Source: Rhodoplanes elegans (GTDB taxonomy: Bacteria; Pseudomonadota; Alphaproteobacteria; Rhizobiales; Xanthobacteraceae). From it: 52,042 nt of DNA. The translations under genes and the position numbers were made by a program. Numbering within the stretch: position 1 is the first letter of the stretch; the number at the start of each line of letters is the position of its first letter. Positions 8,691 to 17,543 of the stretch are shown in pieces. The notes beneath the pieces are model-generated. The model had not been told where the DNA came from and searched no databases. It was given only the letters and a program-made list of their open reading frames with translations. The stretch spans positions 1-52,042 of the forward strand of contig NZ_NHSK01000116.1 in assembly GCF_016653355.1 (NCBI RefSeq), read 5' to 3'.

Positions 8691-8809
8691 AGCGAAGCGC
8701 CGCCCTCTTCCTCTGAGGACGGCGCCACCTTCCGGCGACCCGGAGAAGCGCAGAGCCGGAAACGCACAAACGTGCATCTCCGGCTCTGCGGATTTGAGGA
8801 TCAGGCGCG

Positions 8810-9181
8810 TCACACGCCGTCACGGCGAGCCTGCCGTGCGCGGTAGAGAATGCGTTCGGCGGCACGGATGCTCCCAGCCTCGCGGGCGGCTTCCGCCCAG
8901 ACCGAGATCGGGAAATCGCCGGTGAAGAGGATGTCGCGCTCGATGCCCATACCGAACGGCAGGGTGATCGAGGCGAGTTCCTCGAGCGAGAAGCTGCCGA
9001 GTTCGGGACAGCCGAGGTCGGCGACGCCGAAGAGCGTGTCGCCATCATCGTCGAGCTCGGTCGCGAGCCAGACGCCTTCGCCCAGGGGGTTGAAGAATTT
9101 GACGACGGGCACATGGTCGGCGCCGCGTTCGCGGCCATTGGCGAGCAAGCGCTCGCGCAGGTCAGGGGTCAGGAGGATCAT
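8810..9181 (-). CDS. DUF2958 domain protein
   Basis: 123 residues from the ATG at 9181 (MILLTPDLRERLLANGRERG). It contains the family's hallmark blocks PVVKFFNPLGEGVWLATELD, DDGDTLFGVADLGCPELGSF and FTGDFPISVWAEAAREAGSI. DUF2958 proteins are small, cytosolic, of unknown function, and nearly always linked to ardC-like genes on plasmids and integrative elements. The start overlaps the ardC stop as ATGA (9178-9181), so translation is coupled to ardC; that overlap decides this start over the longer frame reaching 9256. Confidence 0.85.
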   Translation of the reverse strand: MILLTPDLRERLLANGRERGADHVPVVKFFNPLGEGVWLATELDDDGDTLFGVADLGCPELGSFSLEELASITLPFGMGIERDILFTGDFPISVWAEAAREAGSIRAAERILYRARQARRDGV

Positions 9182-10140
9182 GCCGCCCTCCTGTCGACGT
9201 CGGTCTCGTCGCACTCGGGACTGCTGGCGGTGTCCGGCAGGAAGTTGAGCAGCCAATCCGCAGCCTTGCTGGCGTGAGAGGCAGCACGAACGATGGCGCG
9301 ATTATCCTCGCGCAGCACGTCGAGCCACGAGGCGATGTAGTCGGTATGGCGAACGGTCGGGACGATGCCGAGGGAGGCGCAGCAGAACGCCGCGTTCATC
9401 TCGGCGACCAGTTCCTCGAACGCATACTTCTTCGATCCGAAGGACCCCGAGAAATCGCGGCCGAGCCGCGACGCATGGCCCGTCGCGTGACCAAGTTCAT
9501 GCAGGGCCGTGCGGTGCCAGTTGATGGTCTCGAAATAGGCCTGTGGAGGTGGCACCTGCACATAGTCGTGCGCCGGCATGTAGAAGGCACGGTTCCCGCC
9601 GATCCGAACATCGATGCCAGTCGCTTTGATCAGCGCCTCGACGGTGGGCTCGATCAGCCCCGGTTCGGGTGCAGGCGGAGCGACGGCGAGACCCTCGGGG
9701 AGATCCTCGCACTGCGCCACGTTGAAGACCGTGAAGCGCTTCAGGAATGGTATCGCCTGCGCCTCGTCGCCGGTTTCCCGCGCCCGCTTCTTCTCGTCGT
9801 CGGGAATGAACCGATCGGCATAGACGACGGTCGTACCGTGCTCGCCCTTGCGGACATGACCGCCGAGCGACAGCGCCTGGCGGAACGTGAGCCAGCTCTG
9901 GACGGGGAAACCGTGCTCGATGACGGCGCCCCAGAGGATCAGCACATTGATCCCCGAATACTGTCGGCCGGTAGCCGCGTTCGCTGGCATTGCCAGCGGC
10001 GCCTTCGCCGCCGCCGAGCCCCACGGCTGCACCCAGGGAACGCGGCCGGCTTCGAGCTCGGCGATGATCTTGTTGGTAATGTCGTCGTAAAGGCTCGTCC
10101 GGTCGGCGCCGGAGCGGGCGTTGCGGTCATGTCTGGACAT
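9178..10140 (-). CDS. ardC: ArdC-like antirestriction / zincin domain protein
   Basis: 320 residues. The N-terminal half is the DUF1738/ArdC single-strand-DNA-binding domain (LYDDITNKIIAELEAGRVPW, then GRQYSGINVLILW and FRQALSLGGHVRKGEHGTTV). The C-terminal half is a zincin-like metallopeptidase domain with the HELGH zinc motif near residue 220 (WHRTALHELGHATGH) and a downstream FEELVAEMNAAF glutamate block. ArdC proteins protect incoming conjugative DNA against host restriction. It heads the module's minus-strand transcription unit, overlaps the DUF2958 gene by four bases, and is preceded by a shared leader and three further hairpins. Family assignment is strong; antirestriction activity of this copy is inferred. 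Confidence 0.88.
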   Translation of the reverse strand: MSRHDRNARSGADRTSLYDDITNKIIAELEAGRVPWVQPWGSAAAKAPLAMPANAATGRQYSGINVLILWGAVIEHGFPVQSWLTFRQALSLGGHVRKGEHGTTVVYADRFIPDDEKKRARETGDEAQAIPFLKRFTVFNVAQCEDLPEGLAVAPPAPEPGLIEPTVEALIKATGIDVRIGGNRAFYMPAHDYVQVPPPQAYFETINWHRTALHELGHATGHASRLGRDFSGSFGSKKYAFEELVAEMNAAFCCASLGIVPTVRHTDYIASWLDVLREDNRAIVRAASHASKAADWLLNFLPDTASSPECDETDVDRRAA

Positions 10141-10149
10141 CGCGGTTCT

Positions 10150-10197
10150 CCGCGACGGGTGCCGGAGGCCTCTCCTCCAGCCCTCAACCCGTCACGG
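10150..10197 (-). promoter_or_regulatory. Conserved two-helix leader, copy 3 (upstream of ardC)
   Basis: Outer helix gacggg (10154-10159) with cccgtc (10188-10193); inner helix gccggagg (10161-10168) with cctccagc (10174-10181), containing one G-U-type pair. It lies directly upstream of the ardC ATG at 10140 and matches copies 1 and 2. Confidence 0.55.
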
Positions 10198-10446
10198 AAA
10201 GCCCGATCCGCACTCTCACTCTAAAGGGGGCGTTGCGGGGGGCTCCCCGCAGAAGGGGTCGGCCGAGACCTTGGCTCGGCCGCAGGGGAAGGCCTTCCCC
10301 TCCATTATTTAAGATGATCGGAATTGTCGTAGTAGGACTGCGACAACGTTGACTAATGCAAATTTCGTGTCGTCGCCGGTCGTTCCAAGCGCAGTCTGCT
10401 AGACGATTGAGCGCGATAGCTGCCTTCCACCGAGCATAGCGTCAAA
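10198..10446. other. Intergenic region with three tandem hairpins upstream of ardC
   Basis: No gene is seen. Three stem structures lie in a row: tgcgggg/ccccgca (10234-10240 with 10245-10251), ggccgag/ctcggcc (10261-10267 with 10275-10281), and the perfect 18-bp palindrome aggggaaggccttcccct (10284-10301). An AT-rich stretch (ccattatttaag) follows, after which composition changes toward the helicase gene's end. On the minus strand this is downstream of the helicase stop and upstream of ardC. It could end the defence operon's transcript, carry the ardC promoter, or be a recombination or origin-like site. Confidence 0.45.
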
Positions 10447-13400
10447 TCACTTGGCGGCGTTTGACGCTGATAAGGATGCGAAATCGAGAGCAACTGGCTC
10501 AAGCCTGATTTGTAGATCGGCCAGATCACTGACGCCCATGCCAGAGCCGACCAGAGCCTGAAGGTACTCTAGCAGGTCGTCCTGCCTTGGTTGGCCGAAG
10601 GCCAGGCGATAGACAGTGAGACTCCGCTTGAGCCACGCGAGACGTGTTACTTCGCGACTGAATGGCAGTATCGGGACGCGGCGTTCGACCCGCACGGACC
10701 CCTCGTAGATCCAATAGGGAATGAGGTCCGTGCCGCTGGCCGCTTCCGATCGTGCTTGTTCGAACATGAGCGCCCAAGGATCATCCGTAACTCGACCGCT
10801 ACCCTGGATAACCGAAGACTGGCGGTTCGCGAGGTTCAGGCGGACCGCGTGTCCCTTGAAACGATGAACACGCCCCTCGCGCTGTTCGAGGTCGACCGGA
10901 TTGCCGGGAAGATTCCAGTGGTAGACGCGATAACAATAAGGATGGAAGTCGAGCCCTTCCTGACCAATGGAGGTGGTGGCAAGGACGAAAGGCCGGAAAG
11001 GGGAGTTGAAGGCGTCCCTCACGCCACCAAGCCGTGCGACGGTGCCTTCTTCATCGCGGTAGTCCGCGAGGCGCATCGCAAAGCGGCCGCGCATCTGGAA
11101 CTTGCCAATCGTGATGGCATCGCCGCTCACCTGTGGATCGTCGACATCAATTTGCGATGGCCGGATGGACAAAGCAGTCGCCATCGCGCGTGCAACACCT
11201 GCAGCCCGTTCTTCCGGCGTCGAAGCGCTCAAGCCTTCGGCATCGACGAGGTAGTGCGCGTATTCATCGAGCACGGCCTGAAGATTGTTATCCGCGCTGT
11301 AGGTAAGAACGCGGTGCCAATACCGGTCCTCAGCGCCGCGCCGAAGCAGGGCGACTGCATCGTGCTGGTTGAAGAGCGCGCGAAAGGCCCAGGCAACTTT
11401 GGCAGCCGCGCTGAGCAATCCTGGATCATCCCATGCTAGCTGCGGAGCGATCCGGCGCAAGGCACGCAGCGCGCATACGGCCGGACTGCCGAGCGCGATG
11501 TCCACAAGCAGATCACACAGACCGTCCGACACCGTACTGAAGGCGCGTTTCTCGGCCGTGCTGGACAGTTCAGCGACGTGGTCGAGAAAGCCATCCTCAC
11601 TGGCCAAGGCTCTCAGGCCTTCGGGGGCCGAGAGCCAGGTATTGGCACGCGAACCAGCGAGGGCGTCGATCATCGTAGGCGCGGCCCATTCGGCGAGATC
11701 GGCTCCGCCCTCGCTGCCGGCGGCGCGCCGCAACGTGTCGACGGCAGGCCGGAGGCGCTCGGCGAGAGCGTCACGCATCGCTGCCTGCGACAGCACTTGC
11801 TCGTGCTCGGCGAAGACAGAAAGCGGGTCGGCGATTTCGGCTAGCGTCGGGGACGGGTAAATCAGCAGGAGTGCGCGAAGACCCGCCAATCGGCCCTGGT
11901 CTTGCCGAAACTGCAAAGGACGGAGGCGATGCTGCTCGAAGTAGCGCCGCCCGGACTCGCCGACGCCCATGCGCCGCTCAGCCTCATAGGACAAGAGGGC
12001 GGCGATGGCGTCAGGCACCATGGACCAGGAAGAGAAGATGAGCGCTTTGGTTGGGGGCGGTTCCGACCTCTGCGCTCCGTAGTAGGGCATCGCCGCGGGA
12101 ATCCAGAGACTCTGTTCGAGGCTGGCGCCGAATATGTCATCCATGATCGCCCGCATCCGCCCGTTGGCCGGGTCCAACGCGGCATAGGAGTCCAGCGCCG
12201 CGCGATCGAGCATTGCGGGCTGGGCGGCGAGCAGGGCATCGCGGATTGCGGCGGAGGGAGCGTCCATCTGCGCCTCAAGGAGGCGCTTCAGGCTGTAATG
12301 GCGCATGAAGTTGAGAAGATAGGGCGCCGACTTCCAATACTCGACGATTTCCGGCGCATCGAGGGCGCGTGCTACATTGGCAACAGCGGCGGCTTGCGCG
12401 AGGTCGGCCGGCGCCACGGAAACGGTGATGGAAGGCTCACCCATCATGGAGTCGCGTTCCGTGGTGCTGGCGACGCGCTCCGTGCGCGCCATCACCCGGC
12501 GCAAGCGTTGCTCAATCGTCTGTCGGGCCGCGACCGCGGCCGCGTGCGACGCGGGCAAGCCGTGCAGGAATCCCCGGAAGGCGCGCATCTCGTTCGCCAA
12601 AGTAGCAGCGACTTGCGGTCCCCTGTCGCGGCCATATAGGAAGCTTAAGGTCTCGAGGAAATCTTCATAGTGATCGCCTTCGTCGGCTTCGTCGCCGTTG
12701 AGGGTCAGCATGCGGTAGGGCGTGGCGGACAGGAGCAGCGTTCGCGCGGCATGGCCGTCGCTGCCGGTGTAGTCGAACAGCTCCCGGGCTAGAATCGCGG
12801 CATCGCTGTCGCCGTGCAGGAGATCTCGGAAGCGCTGGAACTCATCCATGATGATCAGGTCGGGCTGAAGCGCATCGACGCAAGCATGCGAGAGTTTTGC
12901 ACGAAGCCTCGCAACGAGGCTGTTGCGCGGCTGCGTCATGTCCGCGGGATAGACCTCCCGACGCCGCGGGAACATCTCGCAGACCCGCTCCAGCTCCTGA
13001 AACAGTTCGTCGTCAGTCTGTACCTCACGGCGAAAGCGCTCGATGATGCGGGTGTCGACGCCTTTCAGATCGAGGCTGTCGACGGCGCGATTCCAGCCGT
13101 CAGCGCCGGCGGTGACCTGCAACAGGTTGTGAAGCCCGCGAGGGTGCGAGACGAGATCGTGCAACAGGTGCTCCAATAACGCTCGTTCCTGCGTGACGCC
13201 GGTGGCTGAACGGAGATCGAAAGTCGTGCCTGGCGTTAGGCTGATGAAGTTGACCTTGTTGGCGTCGAGTCCTTCCTGGTCGCGCAGCTGTAGCGGGATG
13301 AGCGTCATTCGGGTCGGCAACGCCAATTCGCGGCGGCCGAGGACATTCAGCCGGTTGAGATTCTGGGCGGCGATCGCCTGGTTGGAGCAGATATAGAGGA

Positions 13401-13620
13401 TATCGATCCGTGCCGTCGTATCCCACAGGCGCTCTATCATTCGGGCGATGACGCCGCGGGCGACCATCGTCTTGCCGAGCCCGACCTCGTCGGCGACGAG
13501 GAACTGCCGCACGGGATCATCCGAGCCATAGAGCCGCTCGAAAACGTAGTCGACGGTGCGGCGCTGAAAGACTTTCAGCGGCGCCAGGGCCGGCGCGGCG
13601 CGGAAGCGTTCACCCGCCAC
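10447..13620 (-). CDS. SF2 (SNF2-like) helicase of a putative defence operon
   Basis: 1057 residues from the GTG at 13620. I prefer this start because it gives an 11-base overlap with the upstream gene, exactly as at the next junction up; a GTG at 13701 would add 27 poorly typed residues. Walker A is VADEVGLGKTMVARG near residue 45, the Walker B/DEAD equivalent is IIMDEFQRFRDL near 255, motif III LLLSATPYRML near 300, and the C-terminal RecA lobe has LATTSIGQEGLDF and a motif VI QREGRVHRFKGH near 890-920. About 350 residues without recognisable motifs separate the IFSSW strand of lobe 2 (near 527) from these last motifs. It is co-translated with a PLD nuclease and a DUF6361 protein, suggesting an ATP-driven DNA-processing complex. 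The role is inferred. Confidence 0.8.
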   Translation of the reverse strand: MAGERFRAAPALAPLKVFQRRTVDYVFERLYGSDDPVRQFLVADEVGLGKTMVARGVIARMIERLWDTTARIDILYICSNQAIAAQNLNRLNVLGRRELALPTRMTLIPLQLRDQEGLDANKVNFISLTPGTTFDLRSATGVTQERALLEHLLHDLVSHPRGLHNLLQVTAGADGWNRAVDSLDLKGVDTRIIERFRREVQTDDELFQELERVCEMFPRRREVYPADMTQPRNSLVARLRAKLSHACVDALQPDLIIMDEFQRFRDLLHGDSDAAILARELFDYTGSDGHAARTLLLSATPYRMLTLNGDEADEGDHYEDFLETLSFLYGRDRGPQVAATLANEMRAFRGFLHGLPASHAAAVAARQTIEQRLRRVMARTERVASTTERDSMMGEPSITVSVAPADLAQAAAVANVARALDAPEIVEYWKSAPYLLNFMRHYSLKRLLEAQMDAPSAAIRDALLAAQPAMLDRAALDSYAALDPANGRMRAIMDDIFGASLEQSLWIPAAMPYYGAQRSEPPPTKALIFSSWSMVPDAIAALLSYEAERRMGVGESGRRYFEQHRLRPLQFRQDQGRLAGLRALLLIYPSPTLAEIADPLSVFAEHEQVLSQAAMRDALAERLRPAVDTLRRAAGSEGGADLAEWAAPTMIDALAGSRANTWLSAPEGLRALASEDGFLDHVAELSSTAEKRAFSTVSDGLCDLLVDIALGSPAVCALRALRRIAPQLAWDDPGLLSAAAKVAWAFRALFNQHDAVALLRRGAEDRYWHRVLTYSADNNLQAVLDEYAHYLVDAEGLSASTPEERAAGVARAMATALSIRPSQIDVDDPQVSGDAITIGKFQMRGRFAMRLADYRDEEGTVARLGGVRDAFNSPFRPFVLATTSIGQEGLDFHPYCYRVYHWNLPGNPVDLEQREGRVHRFKGHAVRLNLANRQSSVIQGSGRVTDDPWALMFEQARSEAASGTDLIPYWIYEGSVRVERRVPILPFSREVTRLAWLKRSLTVYRLAFGQPRQDDLLEYLQALVGSGMGVSDLADLQIRLEPVALDFASLSASNAAK

Positions 13621-15466
13621 GAGCGGACTCCCATGCTTCGAGGGAAATCCGGAACGTCTCCCACAAGGCCCGAAATTCAGGGGGAACGGGATCTGTCTCA
13701 CCGGCCTCGGTAGCCTCCAACCGGGTGATCAGCCGTTCGATCGCACGCAGCTGGTCGCCACCCCGACAAAAGGCGCGCACCATCTCTTCGAGAAGCGGGG
13801 CATCGTCATCACCCATCCGCCATGCGCCAGTGCCGGAGCCGTTCTGCGCGGCGAGGGCGGCAGCGAACGGATCGCCGAGCTCGGAGAGCAGAAGCCGGAG
13901 ATACCGGAAGAAGGCGTCCTTGCTATCGATGACCCAGCGCAGGATGGCGGCGTGCCGTTCCGACGGCAGACCCTCAAGGAGGAGTCCGGTGCTGAAAAGG
14001 AGAGAGAGGTCGCTATCCTGATCGCTCACATGACAGGCGAGAAACCGTATCAGATCGAGAAGCGGCATCGCGCCAAGATCGACCGGCTGACCGAGCCGCA
14101 ATCCTTCGAGCGCGTCATGAGCGTGACCTTCGCCGCGCGTGATGGGCCAGATGCGCAAAGCCCTGACGCCCGTCAGAGAGAGTGCTGCAGGCGGTGTGAG
14201 CCACATGCGCCAGAGCGTCTGGCCACCGTCCACCGATAGCTCACGCTCGCAGCGAAGTTTCAAGCCGCATCGACAAAGTTCACGCCGCGCGGCATCGAGC
14301 CGCGCTTCTGCGGCGCGCCGAGCCACATCTATGGCTGCGAGCTCATCGAGCACGAACGGGCGGGTGAGCCGGCCGAATCCTTTCTCGCCCAAGATCTCTT
14401 CGACGCTGCCGACACGCGAACGCTTGCCGGTCAAGGTAGCAAAGATCTCTACGTTGCTGCCTGACAGGAAGGCGGGTTGCGTGGCGTTGCCAGAACCGAC
14501 TGTGATTGCCGTGTCCCACCCTCGCTCCGCGATGTACGCCTTGGCATGCAGACCTTGCAGGGCCGTTGGCTCCATTTCCTCGCCGTCTTCCGTGGCCGCC
14601 ATCTCGTCCAGGACGGCCACGCGGCTGAACCGGTCGAGTGTCGTGGCGGGCATGAGGGCGAGCTCGTCCGAGCGGCCAATGAGGATAGGCCGGTTGGCGC
14701 CAGCCAAATCCGCGAGCATGGAGAGCGCTTTGTCGTCGCAGAAGGGCGAGATCACGCCGAGCCGAACGCAGGGGTCTGGGCGCCATGGCTTGCCGCCCAA
14801 GCCGTTCACCGCGAACGAAATGTCCTCGAAGGGATCGGGCAGGCTCCAATCGGTGCGTCGTACGTCTTCGGCAAACTCTTCTGCGAGCGCGCGGGCGCCA
14901 TCCGGCAAGCCTGCCGTCGCCAGATCGGGGAGGCGGCGCATGAATTCGACCAGGGGCCGATTGAGAGCCTGCGGGCGCTTAGCGACCACCCCATCGAGCG
15001 TCAAGGCGATGTCCCAAGAGCGATCGCGTGTGAGATTGCGTGACAGCACGAGCAGGCGCAGGCGGACGGGTTCATCGGCGCGTACAGGCTTGAAGCGCAG
15101 CGCCCACATCTTGGGATGAAAGGCCCCGTTGTTGGGCGCCGCGACCTCCACGATGATCCGTTCGAGCAGAGAGCAGAGGCGGGAGTGCGGGCGCGCATGC
15201 GCCTGGATGTGTCCAGCGTCGGTGAAGACGAGCAGGCGGCCGGCGATCCGCTCGGCGCCTTCGAGCAATGCCAACGGATGGGTCAGAATGTCGTCGCGGT
15301 TCTCCGCGGCGAACAGCGCGAGGCTGACCGGCACGGCGAGCGCCGTTTCGAAGTCGAGAGAGAAAGTCGTGGCGATCGCCGCGTCGAAGACATAGCCGGC
15401 TGGTGGCTGAAGATTGGCGCCATAGAGCGTTCGCTGTTCGGGATCGAGACTGCGCCTATTCAGCAT
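13610..15466 (-). CDS. Phospholipase-D-fold (HKD) putative nuclease
   Basis: 618 residues from the ATG at 15466 (MLNRRSLDPEQRTLYGANLQ). Two HKD-type half-sites are visible: GAFHPKMWALRF near residue 118, followed by LLVLSRNLTRD; and LQGLHAKAYIAER near 304, followed by TAITVGSGNATQ. These are the HxK...(G)S-x-N patterns of PLD-superfamily nucleases. No signal peptide or membrane segment is seen, so it is cytoplasmic, fitting a DNase rather than a lipase. The gene overlaps the DUF6361 gene by 11 bases and the helicase gene by 11 bases, implying a fixed stoichiometric complex. The extreme C-terminal half (residues 400-618) is unassigned. Helicase plus PLD pairs occur in DISARM and Mokosh, but the partners here differ. 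Confidence 0.8.
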   Translation of the reverse strand: MLNRRSLDPEQRTLYGANLQPPAGYVFDAAIATTFSLDFETALAVPVSLALFAAENRDDILTHPLALLEGAERIAGRLLVFTDAGHIQAHARPHSRLCSLLERIIVEVAAPNNGAFHPKMWALRFKPVRADEPVRLRLLVLSRNLTRDRSWDIALTLDGVVAKRPQALNRPLVEFMRRLPDLATAGLPDGARALAEEFAEDVRRTDWSLPDPFEDISFAVNGLGGKPWRPDPCVRLGVISPFCDDKALSMLADLAGANRPILIGRSDELALMPATTLDRFSRVAVLDEMAATEDGEEMEPTALQGLHAKAYIAERGWDTAITVGSGNATQPAFLSGSNVEIFATLTGKRSRVGSVEEILGEKGFGRLTRPFVLDELAAIDVARRAAEARLDAARRELCRCGLKLRCERELSVDGGQTLWRMWLTPPAALSLTGVRALRIWPITRGEGHAHDALEGLRLGQPVDLGAMPLLDLIRFLACHVSDQDSDLSLLFSTGLLLEGLPSERHAAILRWVIDSKDAFFRYLRLLLSELGDPFAAALAAQNGSGTGAWRMGDDDAPLLEEMVRAFCRGGDQLRAIERLITRLEATEAGETDPVPPEFRALWETFRISLEAWESARGG

Positions 15467-16634
15467 GGGCCAGGTCTCTGAGATGTGATTTCGCCTGGCT
15501 CCAGCGGAAGCCGAGGCGGGCGACGCCCGAGGCCCCCGACCAACGATCGCGCACGGCATGATTGGTGAAGCGTGATTGAGTGGTTTTCAGGCGCCGCTCC
15601 CGCTCTTCCACGAGCTGCCGCCCCGCGGGAGCCGAAGCGATCTGTCCTGCGCCATCGGCGACAAGCTCGAGCCACTGCATGACGAAGCGTTTGGCTGCAG
15701 GCCGGATGCTATGGGCAGGATGCTCGACAGCGTTCCAGAAATCATCGAGCGACCAGCCGCTCAGGGCCGGCCGATCAAGCTCGGCCGTCCAGCTCGCGAT
15801 ACGCTTGCGGTAGTCCGCGGCCCAATCGTCCCGCCCGCGTAATTCGCTGAGGGCGAGATTGTAGAGGAGCGTGGCACCGTGCATGACTTCGGAGAAGATT
15901 TCGCCGTGACGGATGAGCCGGCGCGCCGGCGCCGGAAACGCTGCGAAATGCGGATGCGTCCAGATGTAGTCACACTCCGCATCGATACCCTCGCGCGCCA
16001 AGAACGTCAGGAGCGTCGCGGGCTGGCTGGCGATCAGGCGGTCGATGATGAACTGCGCCTCATCGATCGTCAGGGCAAAGGCGGTCTGGTCGAGCAGATC
16101 CTTGGGCGCTGCCGGCAAGCTCCGAGTCCAGATGGCTCGCGCTGCCGGACTCGCTGCGGTGTCCTCGCCATCTGATGGTCGCTGCCATCGCTTGAACCCA
16201 CGCAGCGAGACGAACAGGCTGTCGGTTGAACCGGGAAAGAGCCGGATGCCCCAGGCGCCGAGACCTGCCCAGTACACTGAACTGGGCAGGCGCTGCAGAC
16301 GGGGACCGGCGTCGCGCCCGATGATCCCGTTTGTCTCCCCGCCACGCTTCAGCGCGTCGGCGAGCCGGATTTCGAGCGCGCGGGCCTCGGCTCGCAGCTG
16401 GTTTTCCGGAACATCGCGACCTTCCAGCATGCGGAACACCCAGGGGATGAAGAGCATGTAGCGCAGACGGGTCTGAATCGTGCTCGTTCCGGGAAAGAGG
16501 TGATCTGCGATTGAATCGCGGATGGCGCCCAGGCCCAGCTCGTCGCGGCTTTCGCGCTCCTGGAAGAGCGCCATGATGCGCTGTGCGCGCTGGCGCTCGG
16601 CCTCGTCGAAATCAATCCAGGCGAGCGATGACAT
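15456..16634 (-). CDS. DUF6361-family protein
   Basis: 392 residues beginning MSSLAWIDFDEAERQRAQRI, the typical start of the DUF6361 family, followed by SIADHLFPGTSTIQTRLRYM and the block LPSSVYWAGLGAWGIRLFPG. The function of DUF6361 is not established; I recall it mainly next to PLD-like and helicase genes in accessory regions, which fits here. No catalytic motif, signal peptide or membrane segment is apparent; the sequence is helical and tryptophan-rich. It follows the AbiEii gene by 36 bases and overlaps the PLD gene by 11. It may be a sensor or adaptor of the complex (inference). Confidence 0.75.
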   Translation of the reverse strand: MSSLAWIDFDEAERQRAQRIMALFQERESRDELGLGAIRDSIADHLFPGTSTIQTRLRYMLFIPWVFRMLEGRDVPENQLRAEARALEIRLADALKRGGETNGIIGRDAGPRLQRLPSSVYWAGLGAWGIRLFPGSTDSLFVSLRGFKRWQRPSDGEDTAASPAARAIWTRSLPAAPKDLLDQTAFALTIDEAQFIIDRLIASQPATLLTFLAREGIDAECDYIWTHPHFAAFPAPARRLIRHGEIFSEVMHGATLLYNLALSELRGRDDWAADYRKRIASWTAELDRPALSGWSLDDFWNAVEHPAHSIRPAAKRFVMQWLELVADGAGQIASAPAGRQLVEERERRLKTTQSRFTNHAVRDRWSGASGVARLGFRWSQAKSHLRDLAHAE

Positions 16635-16670
16635 GCGTTCGTCCGTTTAGCGTTCTCGGGGCAGGGGCCG

Positions 16671-17543
16671 TCATGGCAGGGCCTGACGGCTGGCGATCGC
16701 CGCGGCGTCCATGAGAAAAGGCGCGAGATCGTCTACGACCACGGCAAGCTGTCGCGGAGCGTGGTCGATATCGGCAATGAAGGCTGCCCATTGCCGCTGC
16801 TTCAGCGGATCTTCCGCAAAATCCGCTGTGAGCGCGTCTGGCCGATCAGTCGGAAGCGCGGTCTGCCGGCGCGCGAATGTCGCCGCAACGGCCCGCGCCA
16901 GCCGGTCCGGCGCGAAGGCAAATGTCTTGGTCAGGATCCAGATGTCATAGAAGTCTTTCATCCGGCTGTTGGCGCGGCCGAGCGCGACCATGGCCTGGAA
17001 TTTCTCGGCGATGACCGTCTCGGGGGCGTAAGCGCGCAGCCTCGGCGCCGGGAGGTCGAGCAGCACGGGATAGTTGATCGTCTCAAGGCCTGGCTCCACG
17101 GAATCGCCGAAGCCGATATCGACGACAACTGCAATGCGCGCGCCGGAGAGCGACGCCGCGCCGCGCAGACGGATGCCGCCATACTCCAACTCCTCGCGGA
17201 TGAGCCCGACCTGCAGCGCGTCGATGTCAAAAGCGACGCCATCGTCTTCGGCGATCGCCAGCACTTCGCGAAAAATGCCGAGAATGCGCTGCTCGCTGGC
17301 ATCGCCAAATCCCAACAGATCGAGATCGCGCGTGCCGCGGGCTGTCTCCGGCAGCCAGGTGGTAAGCAGCATAGCGCCCTTCAGGACAAAGCGGTCCGCA
17401 TGCGGCGAGCGGCTGAGCCGATAGAGCAGGCGCTCGTGAACGAAGCGCGTCAGCAGGACGTCGAACGGCTGATTGGTCTGCCGCGCGAGATTGAGCAGGC
17501 GCGCCCGCACGGATGCAGCGATGTCCGTTGGCGGCTTAGCCAT
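16671..17543 (-). CDS. abiEii: AbiEii/AbiGii-type nucleotidyltransferase toxin
   Basis: 290 residues, the usual size for the family. The four nucleotidyltransferase motifs are present: RFVLKGAMLLTTW near residue 53 (motif I), TRDLDLLGFG near 71 with the catalytic Asp-x-Asp pair (motif II), APETVIAEKFQAMVALGR (motif III with the conserved Lys) and SRMKDFYDIWIL (motif IV Asp). AbiEii proteins are type IV-TA toxins that transfer nucleotides to RNA (tRNA 3' ends in characterised MenT relatives) and abort phage infection. The ATG lies inside the abiEi end (8-base overlap), so antitoxin and toxin are coupled. Motifs are intact; the toxin is probably functional. Unusually, three further genes follow on the same transcript. 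Confidence 0.88.
   Translation of the reverse strand: MAKPPTDIAASVRARLLNLARQTNQPFDVLLTRFVHERLLYRLSRSPHADRFVLKGAMLLTTWLPETARGTRDLDLLGFGDASEQRILGIFREVLAIAEDDGVAFDIDALQVGLIREELEYGGIRLRGAASLSGARIAVVVDIGFGDSVEPGLETINYPVLLDLPAPRLRAYAPETVIAEKFQAMVALGRANSRMKDFYDIWILTKTFAFAPDRLARAVAATFARRQTALPTDRPDALTADFAEDPLKQRQWAAFIADIDHAPRQLAVVVDDLAPFLMDAAAIASRQALP

Noticed and set aside
7252-8925. 557-codon plus-strand frame opposite the ParB-like gene
   Set aside because: Antisense shadow; the minus strand carries the full ParB N-terminal motifs.
10447-15466. DISARM or Mokosh identity for the helicase-PLD pair
   Set aside because: No DUF1998 (drmB) or methyltransferase partner for DISARM, no kinase-like or fused helicase architecture of Mokosh, and DUF6361 belongs to neither.
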